The notes: generated from the sequence alone by a model not told the origin. A stretch of 64,000 bases of DNA from Nostoc sp. NMS2 (GCF_017115105.1 NZ_JABXKH010000059.1:41969-105968), one strand, 5' to 3'; positions 37,334 through 47,407 are shown, numbered from the stretch's first letter. Numbers and translations: made by a program.

Positions 37334-38790
37334 TCCAAACCATAAGAGCGGAGCATTTTCGTTAGGGTTTCGGCTTGTGCGCGATCGCTAAATGCTCCAG
37401 CATTCACATAATCCCCTAGATGGGATTGCTCTGTAACCGCATTGGGTATATATTGTTGCACCTTACTCAGAGTATCGTTACTCGAAATTGGCACTATTAC
37501 TCTGTAAGGATTACTAGCAACTAATGTGTTGCCATTAGTCCCAGGTACAGCATAGGCATTGGCAGGAGGTAATACATAGCGATTATTCTCAGGTGTCGCA
37601 TAGCCAGTATTAACAGGTACTAGATAGCGATTATTATTCTCAGGTAATATATAACCATTCGCCTCAGCAGAACTGACCTCAGTAGAGTTATTCAACCCTA
37701 ATGCTTGCCAAGTTTGCACATCGACATTTCCAGTAACATTAAGTCGAGAATATTGCTGGAATGAAATCACAGATTCTCTGGTGTAATCGCTGAAAAAGCC
37801 ATCAGGATTGGTATTAGAGAAACCCAACTGCGATAAACGCTCTTGAACTAATGCGACATTATCTCCGCGATCGCCTACAGTCAGATAATCTCTGCTCGGT
37901 TGTTGAGTAATAGATCCACCTGTGAATGCTCTACGCACTGCATCTAAAACTTGAGCATTGGCAATGCCATCAACCGGTAAGCGATAATTTCGCTGGAATT
38001 TGATGACAGCATCTCTAGTCATTGGGCCAATATTCCCAGTAGGAGTAGTATTAAAATAACCTAACTGCTGCAAACGCCCTTGTAGTTCTCTGACTTGTTG
38101 AGTCGAGAGACTCGATCTGGCCTGAGTCGGAGACGAACCTAGTAGTGCATTCCAAGTTTGTCGATTTACAATTCCGTTAGCAGCTATGCGATAATTTCGC
38201 TGGAATTTGATGACAGCATTTCTAGTCATTGGGCCAAACTTTCCATTGGCATTGGCATTCAAGTAGCCTAACTGCCGCAGACGTTGTTGTAGCCTTGTGA
38301 CGGCCGCACCAGTTTTGCCTTGAGAGAGAACAGGATATTGACCACTCTGGGTTGGGCTGCCCCTACGCAATGCACCACTGGTATTCCGACTTTGACATGC
38401 TCGCTGTAAGGTTTGTCGCGTATTAATACCTACAACCCCATCAGCAGGTATTCTGTTCGCTTGCTGAAATTTGATGACAGCGTTTTGAGTCAAACTTGCA
38501 AATTTACCACTGACTGGGCCGTTAAAGTAGCCTAACTTTTTTAAACACCTCTGGCTACTCGTAACTTCCGGCCCATTACTTCCGATTTTCTGAAGTGCTA
38601 AAGCTTGCCCAGCTATACTCAGAAGCCCCGTAATTATTGCCACAGACAAAAGACGCATCGCCGTACCGCTAGATAACTTTTTCCAATTCAAAAATTTGAA
38701 ATTAGCTGCGGTAGGAACAACCTTGACGCTTCCAGATGCCTCATAGAGTGAGGCCAGCTTGGTTAAATAGCTATCTACCCCTGTTTTCAC
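37312..38790 (-). CDS. Peptidoglycan-binding protein with four PG_binding_1 domains and SPOR-like end
   Basis: A 492-aa exported protein. After about 43 cytosolic residues comes a signal or anchor helix (AMRLLSVAIITGLLSIAGQA). Four PG_binding_1 repeats follow, each with the type of LGYFN...GKFGPMTRNAVIKFQ. A linker rich in Asn/Tyr/Pro leads to a C-terminal SPOR-like domain (GDYVNAGAFSDRAQAETLTK, MLRSYGLDARVKF), which binds denuded glycan at septa in other bacteria. Probably a cell-wall structural or division-related protein. It converges on sbcC. Confidence 0.85.
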   Translation of the reverse strand: MKTGVDSYLTKLASLYEASGSVKVVPTAANFKFLNWKKLSSGTAMRLLSVAIITGLLSIAGQALALQKIGSNGPEVTSSQRCLKKLGYFNGPVSGKFASLTQNAVIKFQQANRIPADGVVGINTRQTLQRACQSRNTSGALRRGSPTQSGQYPVLSQGKTGAAVTRLQQRLRQLGYLNANANGKFGPMTRNAVIKFQRNYRIAANGIVNRQTWNALLGSSPTQARSSLSTQQVRELQGRLQQLGYFNTTPTGNIGPMTRDAVIKFQRNYRLPVDGIANAQVLDAVRRAFTGGSITQQPSRDYLTVGDRGDNVALVQERLSQLGFSNTNPDGFFSDYTRESVISFQQYSRLNVTGNVDVQTWQALGLNNSTEVSSAEANGYILPENNNRYLVPVNTGYATPENNRYVLPPANAYAVPGTNGNTLVASNPYRVIVPISSNDTLSKVQQYIPNAVTEQSHLGDYVNAGAFSDRAQAETLTKMLRSYGLDARVKFN

Positions 38791-38906
38791 TTGCTTTTTT
38801 TCAAGTTATGACCATACATGATTATACTAATTTCTCTGTGTCATGTTTGTTATTTGTATGATTATTTACAAGTAATTTTCCAGAACAGGCTTGAATTATG
38901 GAATTA

Positions 38907-39446
38907 TTATTGCTCTGTTTTTTGTGTATCCTCTGGTTTTTCAGGCTTTTGTTCATCAATTTTTTCAGTATTACCTGCTTTCACCCAACCTTCTTGTTCG
39001 CTACCCTCCAAACGGATCTTTTGCCAAGCTTTATCGTCGCTTTCTGACAAAATAATAATTTTTTGATTAAAACTAACCCCACCAATTTTTTCAGCTTCTT
39101 GATTTGGTTGCGATCGCAAACTCAAGCCTTCAGCCCAATTAACACGCCCTCGGTAAGCTCCCGATGGTAATGGTTTTGTAACCTTTGGTGATTCTGTGGG
39201 AGTAGGAGTTGAGCTTGGAGACGATTTAGTAGATGTCCCAGGTGTCAGGCTGGGTTTAGCTCCTCCAGGCTCAGTTCTTTTTGGAGCTTGGGCTTTCACC
39301 AAGGGACTATCGTTAGAATAAACAGGTTTGGCAGGAGGTATGCCGGTGCGATTCATGAAATAGAGTGCAATTGCAGCGCCGCCACCTATTAGAACAGCGA
39401 TCGCTAAGAAAAACCCAAGTATAAATTTTGTTAAGCCAGACAACAT
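38907..39446 (-). CDS. Membrane-anchored SH3b-domain protein, 179 aa
   Basis: One N-terminal membrane helix (FILGFFLAIAVLIGGGAAIA) is followed by a Pro/Ser/Thr-rich linker and a bacterial SH3 domain: YRGRVNWAEGLSLRSQPNQE, AWQKIRLEGSEQEGWVKAG. A Lys/Glu-rich tail ends the protein. SH3b domains usually bind peptidoglycan or act as targeting modules. It lies 116 bp upstream of the peptidoglycan-binding gene on the same strand, so the two may act together at the wall. Confidence 0.75.
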   Translation of the reverse strand: MLSGLTKFILGFFLAIAVLIGGGAAIALYFMNRTGIPPAKPVYSNDSPLVKAQAPKRTEPGGAKPSLTPGTSTKSSPSSTPTPTESPKVTKPLPSGAYRGRVNWAEGLSLRSQPNQEAEKIGGVSFNQKIIILSESDDKAWQKIRLEGSEQEGWVKAGNTEKIDEQKPEKPEDTQKTEQ

Positions 39447-39473
39447 AGTTAAAACCTGATCGCCAGTGGTAAA

Positions 39474-39525
39474 TAGTCAATAGTCAATAGTAATTCATGA
39501 TTCACTGTTGACCATTGACTAGCAA
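39474..39525. repeat. Short tandem repeat (AATAGTC)n
   Basis: AATAGTCAATAGTCAATAGT followed by TTGACCATTGACTAG forms a heptamer-type repeat in the spacer before ycf46. Confidence 0.6.
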
Positions 39526-39565
39526 TTATTAGGGACTTCCAAATAAAAAAATATCCAACTATTTA

Positions 39566-39626
39566 TTGTGGGGTGGGCATCTTACCCGCCCAGTAACTAA
39601 AGGCGGGCAAGATGCCCACCCCACAA
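39566..39626. repeat. Long inverted repeat, 25-bp arms
   Basis: TTGTGGGGTGGGCATCTTAC (and CCGCC) pairs with GGCGGGCAAGATGCCCACCC (and CACAA), leaving an 11-base loop and one mismatched position (TTA/CAA). It lies between the ycf46 end and the SH3 gene. It resembles a palindromic MITE or terminator. Confidence 0.8.
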
Positions 39627-39691
39627 GATTGGATAATTTATTTCTTGTCAGTCCCTTAACTAACTCATTATTGTAGCTACTGTTGAAGCGT

Positions 39692-41203
39692 TCACGTAGT
39701 GCGCCGGAGGCGTTCACTTAAAGGATTATGTTTCGATGCTAAACGCGCTCTCCCAGCCGCCGCCCATTCTTGGAGTTGCTGAATTTGCTCTACGGCAGTT
39801 CGCGCTAGGGGGATGATCTGACTGGCTGCTTCTAAAATGTCGTCAGTAGCAAAGTCGCGGTTTTGGCTAAATCCAATATGCATTGCTTCAATTAAAGTCT
39901 GCTCAATTTCTGCTCCAGAAAAATCGGGCGTTTCATAAGCTAACCTTTCGATGTCATAACTTTTCAAGTTATGGGGGCGCAATCGGGATAAATGAACATC
40001 ATAAATTGCTTTTCTCTCTTCTTGGGTGGGCAATCCCACAAAGAAAATTTCATCAAATCGCCCCTTACGAAGCATTTCCGGCGGTAGGGCTTGGATGTCG
40101 TTGGCGGTGGCAACGACAAACACGGGGGAGCTTTTTTCGGCTAGCCAGTTAATAAAAGTACCAAACACCCGGCTGGCTGTTCCTGCATCACCTTTGCTAC
40201 CAATTCCGGCAAAGGCTTTATCTATTTCATCAATCCACAAAATACAGGGAGCGAGAGCTTCGGCTACTTGGATCATTTGGCGAGTCCGAGATTCTGATTC
40301 ACCCACCAAACCACCAAATAGCCTGCCCACATCCAGACGTAGCAAGGGTAAATGCCAGTGATGAGCGATCGCTTTTGCTGTTAACGATTTCCCAGTTCCC
40401 TGAATACCCACCAACATTAAACCACGGGGGTGCGGTAATCCGTACTGTCGCGCCTTATCAGTAAATGAGCCTCCCCGACGAATCAGCCAGTCTTTGAGGT
40501 TATCGAGTCCGCCGATATCAGAAATTTGCTCAGTGGCAGGGTAGAAGTCCAGGATTTGGGTTTGGCGGATAGTTTGGCGCTTTTCTTCCAAAACGAGATC
40601 CACGTCTTCTGGCTGCAATTCGCCGTGAGTTGCGATCGCTTTTGCTAAAACCCGGCGAATCCGTTCCATTGAAAGCCCTTGACAAGATCGCACTAAGTCA
40701 TCTAAAACTTGGCCAGAAAGGGAATTACTAGTACTTTGTAGTAAGCGTTCCACCTCAGTTTTAATTTCTGGGGCGGCGGGTAAGGGAAACTCGACGACTG
40801 TCAAAACTTCGGTTAAATCGTCAGGAATGGCGATTCGCGGTGACAGTAGGACAATATTTTTTGGTTGCGACTTGAGGAGTCGGGCGAGATTGCGGAGTTT
40901 GCGAGCGATCGCTACATCATCTAAAAAGCGATGATAATCTCGGAGAATCAAAACTGCTGGTGCGGAGGCTGGTAATTTTTCGATAAATTCTAAAGCTTGT
41001 AGGGGGTTACGTCGCCCAAAGCCAACATCATTGGGGTTTCCCTGGTAGCCATCGACAAAATCCCAAGTATACACTGGGCGATTACCCTGGTTGGTTGCTT
41101 CTTCCCGGATAGCTGCTTCTACCCGTTCTTCCTCATAAGTGGGAATATAAATCAAGGGGTAGCGGGCACGTAGCAGCAGTTTAAACTCTTCACGGAAGTT
41201 CAT
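39692..41203 (-). CDS. ycf46: AAA+ ATPase Ycf46
   Basis: The 503-aa protein matches the cyanobacterial/plastid Ycf46 ATPase: an N-terminal degenerate AAA-like domain ([20 protein letters not shown]) and an active AAA domain with Walker A GIQGTGKS, Walker [33 protein letters not shown]. Its cellular function is only partly known and is linked to carbon use in cyanobacteria. The last residues (SERLRRTT) and the stop are encoded by a small dispersed repeat (GTGAACGCCTCCGGCGCACT), so the C-terminus is repeat-derived. Confidence 0.9.
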   Translation of the reverse strand: MNFREEFKLLLRARYPLIYIPTYEEERVEAAIREEATNQGNRPVYTWDFVDGYQGNPNDVGFGRRNPLQALEFIEKLPASAPAVLILRDYHRFLDDVAIARKLRNLARLLKSQPKNIVLLSPRIAIPDDLTEVLTVVEFPLPAAPEIKTEVERLLQSTSNSLSGQVLDDLVRSCQGLSMERIRRVLAKAIATHGELQPEDVDLVLEEKRQTIRQTQILDFYPATEQISDIGGLDNLKDWLIRRGGSFTDKARQYGLPHPRGLMLVGIQGTGKSLTAKAIAHHWHLPLLRLDVGRLFGGLVGESESRTRQMIQVAEALAPCILWIDEIDKAFAGIGSKGDAGTASRVFGTFINWLAEKSSPVFVVATANDIQALPPEMLRKGRFDEIFFVGLPTQEERKAIYDVHLSRLRPHNLKSYDIERLAYETPDFSGAEIEQTLIEAMHIGFSQNRDFATDDILEAASQIIPLARTAVEQIQQLQEWAAAGRARLASKHNPLSERLRRTT

Positions 41204-41860
41204 ATATAGCTGTGGTTATTTGTTCTTCTCTCATTGTTCAGGTTTGTACTGTGTCTCACAACTAAAAACGAATATATCTCTCGTTACGTGGCTATACCAA
41301 GCAATGAAACTTGAAGAAGCTCTGCTTAAATAAAAGTTGAAGCAAAGCCGCAAAGCTTGCATCCACAGGTGAAAACTGGGAATAAGCGGAATTTACTTAC
41401 AAAGAAAGGCAGAGGGCAGAAGGAAATAAGTATGAATAAAAACTTGAGTTCTAAGTATGAAGCCCAGTTAAAAAAGAAGAATTGTATCGAGATGCGTAGC
41501 GCGAGATACAAAGCGTCCAAGATCAATTCCACGTTTTTGAACCTGGATTCCCTTCTGCCTTCTTAACATCAGTAAATGTAGTAATTGGCTTACTATACAG
41601 CACTTTGCAAGTAAATGAAGTACACCCTTCTCTTGCTTGGGGCTACGGTGAATTACCCCCCTTAATCCCCCCTTAGAAAGGGGGGAAAAAGAAATCTAGT
41701 TCCCTCCCCTTTACATACGGGGAGGGTTAGGGTGGAGTATTTTTTTACCTCACCAACTCGCAATCTGCTATATACGTAAAATTTTTTAATATTCGGGAAA
41801 GTTGTCTACTCAATCTGAAGTAGAGCTTAAATTAAATTATGTCTTTCCTAAGCAAATAAA
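41204..41860. other. Gap without gene, 657 bp, with dispersed repeat
   Basis: About 41677-41736 holds GGGGAGGGTTAGGGTGGAGT and GAAATCTAGTTCCCTCCCC, the reverse complement of the element at 14095-14152. GATGCGTAGCGCGAGATACA (near 41490) is another small repeat. A 69-codon plus-strand frame here is an accident of these repeats. The promoter of NLR locus 2 should lie in the last 100 bp. Confidence 0.55.
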
Positions 41861-42313
41861 ATGGCAGAAAATAACTCACAGCCCAAAAACCCTGGAGGAA
41901 TGTCCCTCAACATTGGTGGTGGTCAATTTTCAGGTGTTCAAGTTGGACAAGCTGCTGGCGACATAACCCAAAATCAGCAAAATACTCAGGGTGGGGCTGA
42001 GAAAGAATTGACCTTAACTGAGGTTGCGGAATTAATGGCACAAATTGAATCCATATTTCGTAATTCAGATTTACCAGAAGACCAAAAGAAACAAGCACTG
42101 AAACATCTGGATTATGCAACCGACGCAGTTAATGAAAAAGAACCAGACAAAGACACTGCGGCAACAAGTTTGCAAAAAGCTAGTAAAGTCCTCAAAGAAG
42201 CGAACGAAACGTTTAATGCAGGGCAAGGGATTTGGCAAAAATTAGAGCCAATTGCTAAACAATTAGCTCCTTGGTTAGGAGTTGCAGCTAAAAGTATTTT
42301 GTTTTTTACATAA
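41861..42313 (+). CDS. Small helical protein with RHIM-like N-terminal motif (NLR locus 2)
   Basis: The 150-aa protein has a Gly/Gln-rich motif at residues 16-42 (FSGVQVGQAAGDITQNQ), followed by helices (LTLTEVAELMAQIESIFRNS, QALKHLDYATDAVNEKEPD) and a hydrophobic amphipathic end (QLAPWLGVAAKSILFFT). The motif aligns without gaps with residues 5-31 of the NACHT protein 9 bp downstream: 12 of 27 identical, core QVGQAAGD against QIGQAGRD. This suggests the two proteins co-assemble through the motif. Whether it is an effector or an adaptor is open; the C-terminal hydrophobic helix favours membrane action. Confidence 0.7.
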   Translation: MAENNSQPKNPGGMSLNIGGGQFSGVQVGQAAGDITQNQQNTQGGAEKELTLTEVAELMAQIESIFRNSDLPEDQKKQALKHLDYATDAVNEKEPDKDTAATSLQKASKVLKEANETFNAGQGIWQKLEPIAKQLAPWLGVAAKSILFFT

Positions 42314-42322
42314 AAAAAGGTT

Positions 42323-44404
42323 ATGAATCAAAATCTTAATATTGATGGTGCTTTGATTCGGGAAGCTCAAATTGGACAGGCTGGACGAGACTTGCACCAA
42401 ATTCAGTACCTAACTGTGAATGAAAGCTTCAGCCTAGCTAAACTAATAGGTCACAGGCAGGTAAAACCTCCTTCAGGGAAAGAGGAGTACCGTTTCCGAG
42501 AAGTTTTACTTAATAAAGTCAAACAGTATTGGATTAAAGGCGTACTAGAAAAATCTTTGTATACCAAAAGTCTAATTGATCTGGGACTGGAAGAACGATT
42601 AGACGCAGTAAAGCGCCCATCTAACATTGTCCAAGAAATTCCTAATGAGTCTGGGCAAACTTTACCTGAAGGGAAAAGTGTTTCTGATGTCTTCAATCAG
42701 ATGGGAAAAGGACGAACCTTATTGATTTTAGGAGAACCCGGCGCGGGTAAAACGATCACTCTCCTGAAGCTGGCACAAGAATTAATTGCTCGTACCGAAA
42801 AAGATTTGAGCCAACCTATTCCAGTAGTGCTGAACTTATCTTCTTGGGGAAATAAACAGCAAACAATTGCTGATTGGTTGATTGAGGAATTGAATAGTAC
42901 ATATCAAATTTCTAAAGCGCTTGGTAAAGTCTGGATTGAAGATCAACAACTATTACTGCTGCTAGATGGCTTAGATGAGGTGAAAATTGAGCGTCGGGAA
43001 ACCTGCATTCAAGCCATCAACAAATTCATGCAAGAACATGGGCTGATTGAGATTGTGGTGACAAGCCGTATCCGAGATTATGAAGCTCTCTCCACTCGTT
43101 TACAATTGCAAGGTGCTATCTGCATCCAATCTCTGACATTTCAGCAAGTTAAACAATATTTAGATAGGGCTGGTGAACAACTTGAAGCAGTAAAAACATT
43201 GCTTCAAGAAGACACTACGTTGCAAGAGTTAGCCAAGTCTCCCCTGACTTTAAGCGTCATGACTTTCGCTTATAAAGGTAATAAACTTGAAGATTTACCT
43301 AATACAGGTTCTAAAGAAGAACGCCGAAAGCACCTGTTTGATGCTTATATTGAACGGATGTTTAAGCGTCGTAAATATGAACCAAGATACTCAAAAGTGC
43401 AAGCAATACGCTGGCTAATTTGGCTAGCACAGCAGATGTTTCAAAAGTCTCAAACGGTCTTTCTTATTGAAAGAATACAGCCTACCTGGTTGTCAAATAG
43501 ATTCCAAAAAACACTTTATACATTTGGAAATTACCTATTTCTAGTAATAATTAGTGGGTTAATCGGCCATTTAATAAGTAAATCAATAAACGGAGTGTAT
43601 CTTGGTGTAATTACTGGTGTAATAACTGTATGTTTGAGTACTACAGAAATAAAACCAGTTGAAACTTTGAGATGGTCTTGGCAAGAAGCCAGAAAGTTTC
43701 TGAAGGATGGACTACTACGGGGATTACCTTTGGGGCTGATTGTAGGGCTGGGTTTTAAGCTAGTTACCGCTCCATTTGATCTCCAAACTGGGCTGCGATT
43801 AGGGTTAGTATATGGGCTAATTGGTGGACTGATTTTAGGGTTGTTAGGTGGACTGAGAGGCCCAGAGATAGAGATAAGAACAATTCCTAACCAAGGGATT
43901 TGGAACTCAGCTAGGAATGCCGGAATAATAGGATTGATTGGTGGATTCCTCGGATTGATTGGCGGATTAATTGGTGGACAAATCTTCGCAAAATCAGGAT
44001 GGCTGCAATTGGGTTTAGTATTTGGGCTGGTATTTGGGCTTGTGTTTGGGGGTGGTCAAGCCTTCCTACAACATTTCACCTTACGCCTGATTCTTTACAC
44101 CAAAAATTGCATACCTCGAAATTATGTCCACTTTCTTGATTATGCTACTGAACACATCTTTGTGCAAAAAGTTGGAGGTAGTTACATTTTTATCCATCGA
44201 ATGCTGCTGGAGCATTTTGCCCAAATGGAGCCAGCATTTATTGAACCAACTTCACAACCAATTAATCAGTCTACTAATAGAAACATTCCATCTCAAACTC
44301 CAGTTGAAAATAATATAGGATGTACCAATTGTAGTTGCAGTAATCCAGCTACTTTCAACTTGTGTACCAAATGTGGGAGACGATTAATTAAACCACTTAT
44401 CTGA
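42323..44404 (+). CDS. NACHT-domain STAND ATPase with membrane segments and zinc ribbon (NLR locus 2)
   Basis: 693 aa. Residues 5-31 hold the motif shared with the preceding protein (IREAQIGQAGRDLHQIQ). NACHT: Walker A GEPGAGKT (137-144), Walker B LLLLDGLDEV (211-220), sensor IVVTSRIRDY (245-254) and SPLTLSVMTF. From about residue 395 to 600 it has glycine-rich membrane segments (LPLGLIVGLGF, LIGGLILGLLGGL, LGLVFGLVFGLVFGGG). It ends in a four-Cys zinc ribbon (CTNCSCSNPATFNLCTKCG). Bacterial NACHT proteins are established antiphage systems; here the membrane region may itself be the killing part or anchor the sensor. The gene looks intact, with AAAAAAGG before the ATG. Confidence 0.85.
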   Translation: MNQNLNIDGALIREAQIGQAGRDLHQIQYLTVNESFSLAKLIGHRQVKPPSGKEEYRFREVLLNKVKQYWIKGVLEKSLYTKSLIDLGLEERLDAVKRPSNIVQEIPNESGQTLPEGKSVSDVFNQMGKGRTLLILGEPGAGKTITLLKLAQELIARTEKDLSQPIPVVLNLSSWGNKQQTIADWLIEELNSTYQISKALGKVWIEDQQLLLLLDGLDEVKIERRETCIQAINKFMQEHGLIEIVVTSRIRDYEALSTRLQLQGAICIQSLTFQQVKQYLDRAGEQLEAVKTLLQEDTTLQELAKSPLTLSVMTFAYKGNKLEDLPNTGSKEERRKHLFDAYIERMFKRRKYEPRYSKVQAIRWLIWLAQQMFQKSQTVFLIERIQPTWLSNRFQKTLYTFGNYLFLVIISGLIGHLISKSINGVYLGVITGVITVCLSTTEIKPVETLRWSWQEARKFLKDGLLRGLPLGLIVGLGFKLVTAPFDLQTGLRLGLVYGLIGGLILGLLGGLRGPEIEIRTIPNQGIWNSARNAGIIGLIGGFLGLIGGLIGGQIFAKSGWLQLGLVFGLVFGLVFGGGQAFLQHFTLRLILYTKNCIPRNYVHFLDYATEHIFVQKVGGSYIFIHRMLLEHFAQMEPAFIEPTSQPINQSTNRNIPSQTPVENNIGCTNCSCSNPATFNLCTKCGRRLIKPLI

Positions 44405-44438
44405 GATTAAACTAAGTATGATTGCTATATAAAACAAT

Positions 44439-44458
44439 AAGCCTGTGTAGACAGGCTT
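44439..44458 (-). terminator. Hairpin at the end of the rpmH-yceD cluster
   Basis: AGCCTGT / ACAGGCT stem with loop GTAG lies between the convergent NACHT and yceD genes. Read on the minus strand it is followed by ATTGTTTTAT, so it may end the yceD transcript. It is part of a dispersed repeat (44441-44490). Confidence 0.5.
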
Positions 44459-44502
44459 AGTTCGTGCAGCCGCAGACTTAAGTCTGACGAATTACCAAAT
44501 TG

Positions 44503-45024
44503 CTATCCCGGAAGTTGCTTTTTCAGTGCTTCCAGAGAAGCCCAACGGTTATCAACTGGAGTTTCAGGAATATCATCAGAATTATCTATGGTACTACTTA
44601 CAGGAATACCTGGACAATTGCGATCGCACAATTGGCGCTGAGGTACTGCCAAGCACATCTGCTCATACAACCATTCGTTGGGATGAAAATAACCATCGGG
44701 TGGCAGAGTTTCAAGCAACTCTTCCATAATCACTTCCCGCTCTAGGGGCAAGTCATTTACTTGATTTGCAGTTTCGTCTAACCAGATGATTTCTTTGGTA
44801 TCAAGCCCTAAGCGGCGATTGTATTGCTGCAAGCAGCGATTGCAGGTACAAGTAATAATTGTTTCTGCCTGAGCGGATACTTCCAGATAACTGCCATGAT
44901 GCTCCACGCGCACATGACCGCGAACTGGTGTTAACGTTTCCAGACCAGGCAGAAATTCCTCAATTTGAACTTCCTCTGTCCGCTCCGGGGCTTTGGTTAG
45001 CTGCGGAATATAAATTGCGTCCAT
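44503..45024 (-). CDS. yceD: YceD family (DUF177) protein
   Basis: 173 aa. It has the YceD metal-binding pair CTCNRCLQQY (about residues 59-68) and a later CLAVPQRQLCDRNCPGI, with a central acidic beta region. YceD proteins are tied to ribosomal RNA/large-subunit assembly and often precede rpmF in bacteria; plant relatives act in plastid 23S rRNA accumulation. Here it lies downstream of khpB in the yidC cluster, 165 bp away, so co-transcription is probable but not certain. Confidence 0.85.
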   Translation of the reverse strand: MDAIYIPQLTKAPERTEEVQIEEFLPGLETLTPVRGHVRVEHHGSYLEVSAQAETIITCTCNRCLQQYNRRLGLDTKEIIWLDETANQVNDLPLEREVIMEELLETLPPDGYFHPNEWLYEQMCLAVPQRQLCDRNCPGIPVSSTIDNSDDIPETPVDNRWASLEALKKQLPG

Positions 45025-45166
45025 AGGATTTGTGAGACATCCTCACGAAAATTAATGGTCATTATCAGCAATAATACTGATACTACATCTTTATTTTAGC
45101 TTTTAGGAACAAGATAAATTTTGAAATTATCTAGTGATGAGCTTCATTAACTCCTAACTCTTGTAC

Positions 45167-45186
45167 AGACGCGATTAATCGCGTCT
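45167..45186. repeat. Palindrome AGACGCGATTAATCGCGTCT
   Basis: A perfect 20-bp palindrome immediately before the khpB stop; second copy of the element at 17533-17552. Confidence 0.75.
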
Positions 45187-45189
45187 CTC

Positions 45190-45717
45190 CTAACCACTAA
45201 CTTCTTCCAACGAAGCTGGCCGCACAACCAGATGACGATGCGGCTCTTTACCACGACTAAAGGTTTCCAAATCTCCAAATTCCTTCAAGAAGGTATGGAT
45301 TTGTCGCCTTTCAGCAGAACTGAGGGATTTGATTTCCACTTCTCTACCAGAAAAGCGCACTTCATCGGCTGCGGCTTCTGCTAATGTGCGAATTTCGGCT
45401 TCTCTTTTGACCCGGTAGCCATTCAATTCAATGGTGTAAGAGGCTTGTTCCTCTGGGGGTTGGCTCAGGTTTAAAACCGAATTTGCTAGATACTGAACTG
45501 CGTCTAGCACAGAACCATCAGTACCAATTAATACCTGGATTTGTTCTGTCGTCAAATTAGTTTGATCGATTGTCAACCAGTAATTATCTGGTTCTGGGGA
45601 ATCGCTGTCTTGAGATTGGGTAGTTTCTAAATGACCCTGAATCTCAGCAGGTACTCCAGTGAGTTCCAGCAGGGTTTTTAACCACTGCTGACCTCGCTGC
45701 ATCGAAATGTTGCTCAT
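45190..45717 (-). CDS. khpB: KhpB/Jag RNA-binding protein (KH + R3H)
   Basis: The 175-aa protein has a KH-like domain ([28 protein letters not shown]) and a C-terminal R3H domain ([34 protein letters not shown]). It is the cyanobacterial version of SpoIIIJ-associated protein Jag/KhpB, an RNA chaperone-like protein, without the N-terminal Jag domain. Its ATG overlaps the yidC stop by 4 bp, as expected for the conserved rnpA-yidC-khpB order. Confidence 0.9.
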   Translation of the reverse strand: MSNISMQRGQQWLKTLLELTGVPAEIQGHLETTQSQDSDSPEPDNYWLTIDQTNLTTEQIQVLIGTDGSVLDAVQYLANSVLNLSQPPEEQASYTIELNGYRVKREAEIRTLAEAAADEVRFSGREVEIKSLSSAERRQIHTFLKEFGDLETFSRGKEPHRHLVVRPASLEEVSG

Positions 45718-46865
45718 GATCCCCCTGTAGCCTTTTTCTTAGAACTTTTCGGTTCAAAAGGCAATGCTTTTTGTTCGATGACTGTTGTTTCTTTCTCTTG
45801 GGTTTCTACAATTTTTTGCAGTTCTTCTGGTAGAGGTTCGCGGGAGAGAAGATAAGTTTGTGCAGTTTGGAAAATGTTACCAATCACCATATACATCAGC
45901 ACCCCAGCTGGTAGGGGGAAGAACAAAAACATCCCAGAAAATATGACTGGAGTGATTTTGTTAACTGTATCTTGCTGCGGATTGCCACCACTGGAATTTT
46001 GCCCAGAAAGCATTTGGCTAACATAAAGGCTGATTCCAAAGAAGACAATCATGGCGACAATATCCCAGTGGATTGTGCCATCTGGATCTTGTGCGCCAAC
46101 TCTGCCTAAAGCATCAATGAATAGAAAGCCTTTTTCTGCTGCTAGTCCAGGAATTGTTCCTTGAATGCTAACTTCTCCTGGTTGCAAGGCTTCTACATTG
46201 CCATCAGCATCAATTTTTATCCGATCTTCGCCTTTGGTGACTTTCCAATCAGGAATTAGCTTATTTTCTGGGTGTTCTGCTAAGAGTACCTGAAATGGTT
46301 TGCCTTCAACAGTCTGATATTGGATCTTAGTTTGTTCTCCCACAGCTAGTTTGTTACCACTGGGAAGGATTGCAGCTACTTTAACGTGTTCCCCATCCGC
46401 AACATAAATATTTTGGGGAGCAGTAGCAAAGGCTTGGGGTTGAATTTGCTCGATTTGTTCTGCGGGAAGGATTTGCAGGTTAACGCTGTAGTTTGCACTT
46501 GCAAAAGGCGAACCCCGCAAAGTAGCAAACAGCGCTAATAAGACCGGCATTTGTACTAGTAACGGAAAACAGCCTGCCAAGGGGTTGCCAAATTCTTTTT
46601 GGACATTGACCATTTCCTCTTGCTGCTTTTGCGGTTCATCCTTATAGCGCTCTTTAATTTCTGCCATCCGCTTCTGCATCAGAGGTTGTACAATTCGCAT
46701 CTTCCGCATGTTGCGAATTGAGCCAGCACTCAGGGGATAGAGCGCGAAGCGGACTATCAATGTCAAAGCAACGATCGCCAATCCGTAGCTAGGCACTATA
46801 CCATAGAAAAAATCTATGATTGGCAGCATCACGTTGTTCGAGAGAAAGCCGATACCAAAATCCAT
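45714..46865 (-). CDS. yidC: Membrane protein insertase YidC/Oxa1/Alb3
   Basis: 383 aa. It inserts proteins into the plasma and thylakoid membranes. The conserved core is visible: [40 protein letters not shown] with the cytosolic coiled loop [39 protein letters not shown], and the last helices [20 protein letters not shown]. Between helices 2 and 3 is a lumenal/periplasmic insert of about 130 residues typical of cyanobacteria. It sits in the rpmH-rnpA cluster as in most bacteria. Confidence 0.95.
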   Translation of the reverse strand: MDFGIGFLSNNVMLPIIDFFYGIVPSYGLAIVALTLIVRFALYPLSAGSIRNMRKMRIVQPLMQKRMAEIKERYKDEPQKQQEEMVNVQKEFGNPLAGCFPLLVQMPVLLALFATLRGSPFASANYSVNLQILPAEQIEQIQPQAFATAPQNIYVADGEHVKVAAILPSGNKLAVGEQTKIQYQTVEGKPFQVLLAEHPENKLIPDWKVTKGEDRIKIDADGNVEALQPGEVSIQGTIPGLAAEKGFLFIDALGRVGAQDPDGTIHWDIVAMIVFFGISLYVSQMLSGQNSSGGNPQQDTVNKITPVIFSGMFLFFPLPAGVLMYMVIGNIFQTAQTYLLSREPLPEELQKIVETQEKETTVIEQKALPFEPKSSKKKATGGS

Positions 46866-47014
46866 TATTCTGAATTCAACCTGAGGTACTGTAAACTGAC
46901 TGAATCTAATTTATCTAAATCATAAATTATGTGCGACTACCCTTCGCTACGGATAGCCGCACATTCAAATGGGAATTGGGAATTGGGCATTGCTTCCCCT
47001 GCTTCCCCTGCTCA

Positions 47015-47407
47015 TCACTTGTTAGCAGCCACGGTATATTCGGGGTTTTTCGCAGCAATTCTTTCATTAATGTAGTCATAGACTTCCCGAAATTTGGGAA
47101 TTGCACGCAATTCGAGACGACTGCCGTTTTTTAGGGTTAGTACCATATCTCCCCACAAGCCAATGCCACGGGGGATTGTGACAACTTTGACTATTTCTGA
47201 GTAAATTATGTCAGTGCGATCGCGCCCCTGCCAACCTCCGATTACGGTAACTCGGCGGTCGGTGATGCGGAAACGCAGCCACAATGCTCTGACAATTGCC
47301 CCGACTGTTAAGGGTATCCCAACAATGGTTAGCCCAATTATCAGGTTGACAATTAAATCCCCAATATGGGGGCCACCTTCATAATAAACATCTTCACGAA
47401 TTCCCAT
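47015..47407 (-). CDS. PH-domain (YdbT/bPH2-like) membrane protein
   Basis: 130 aa with two close membrane helices at the N-terminus (IGDLIVNLIIGLTIVGIPL) and a bacterial PH domain: RFRITDRRVTVIGGWQGRDR, DIIYSEIVKVVTIPRG, LKNGSRLELRAIPKFREV. Standing between rnpA and yidC is the usual place in cyanobacteria. It overlaps the rnpA stop by 14 bp. Role unknown, probably membrane-related. Confidence 0.85.
   Translation of the reverse strand: MGIREDVYYEGGPHIGDLIVNLIIGLTIVGIPLTVGAIVRALWLRFRITDRRVTVIGGWQGRDRTDIIYSEIVKVVTIPRGIGLWGDMVLTLKNGSRLELRAIPKFREVYDYINERIAAKNPEYTVAANK

Noticed and set aside
41357..41566. Plus-strand 69-codon Lys-rich frame
   Set aside because: Contains a dispersed repeat and has no family character.
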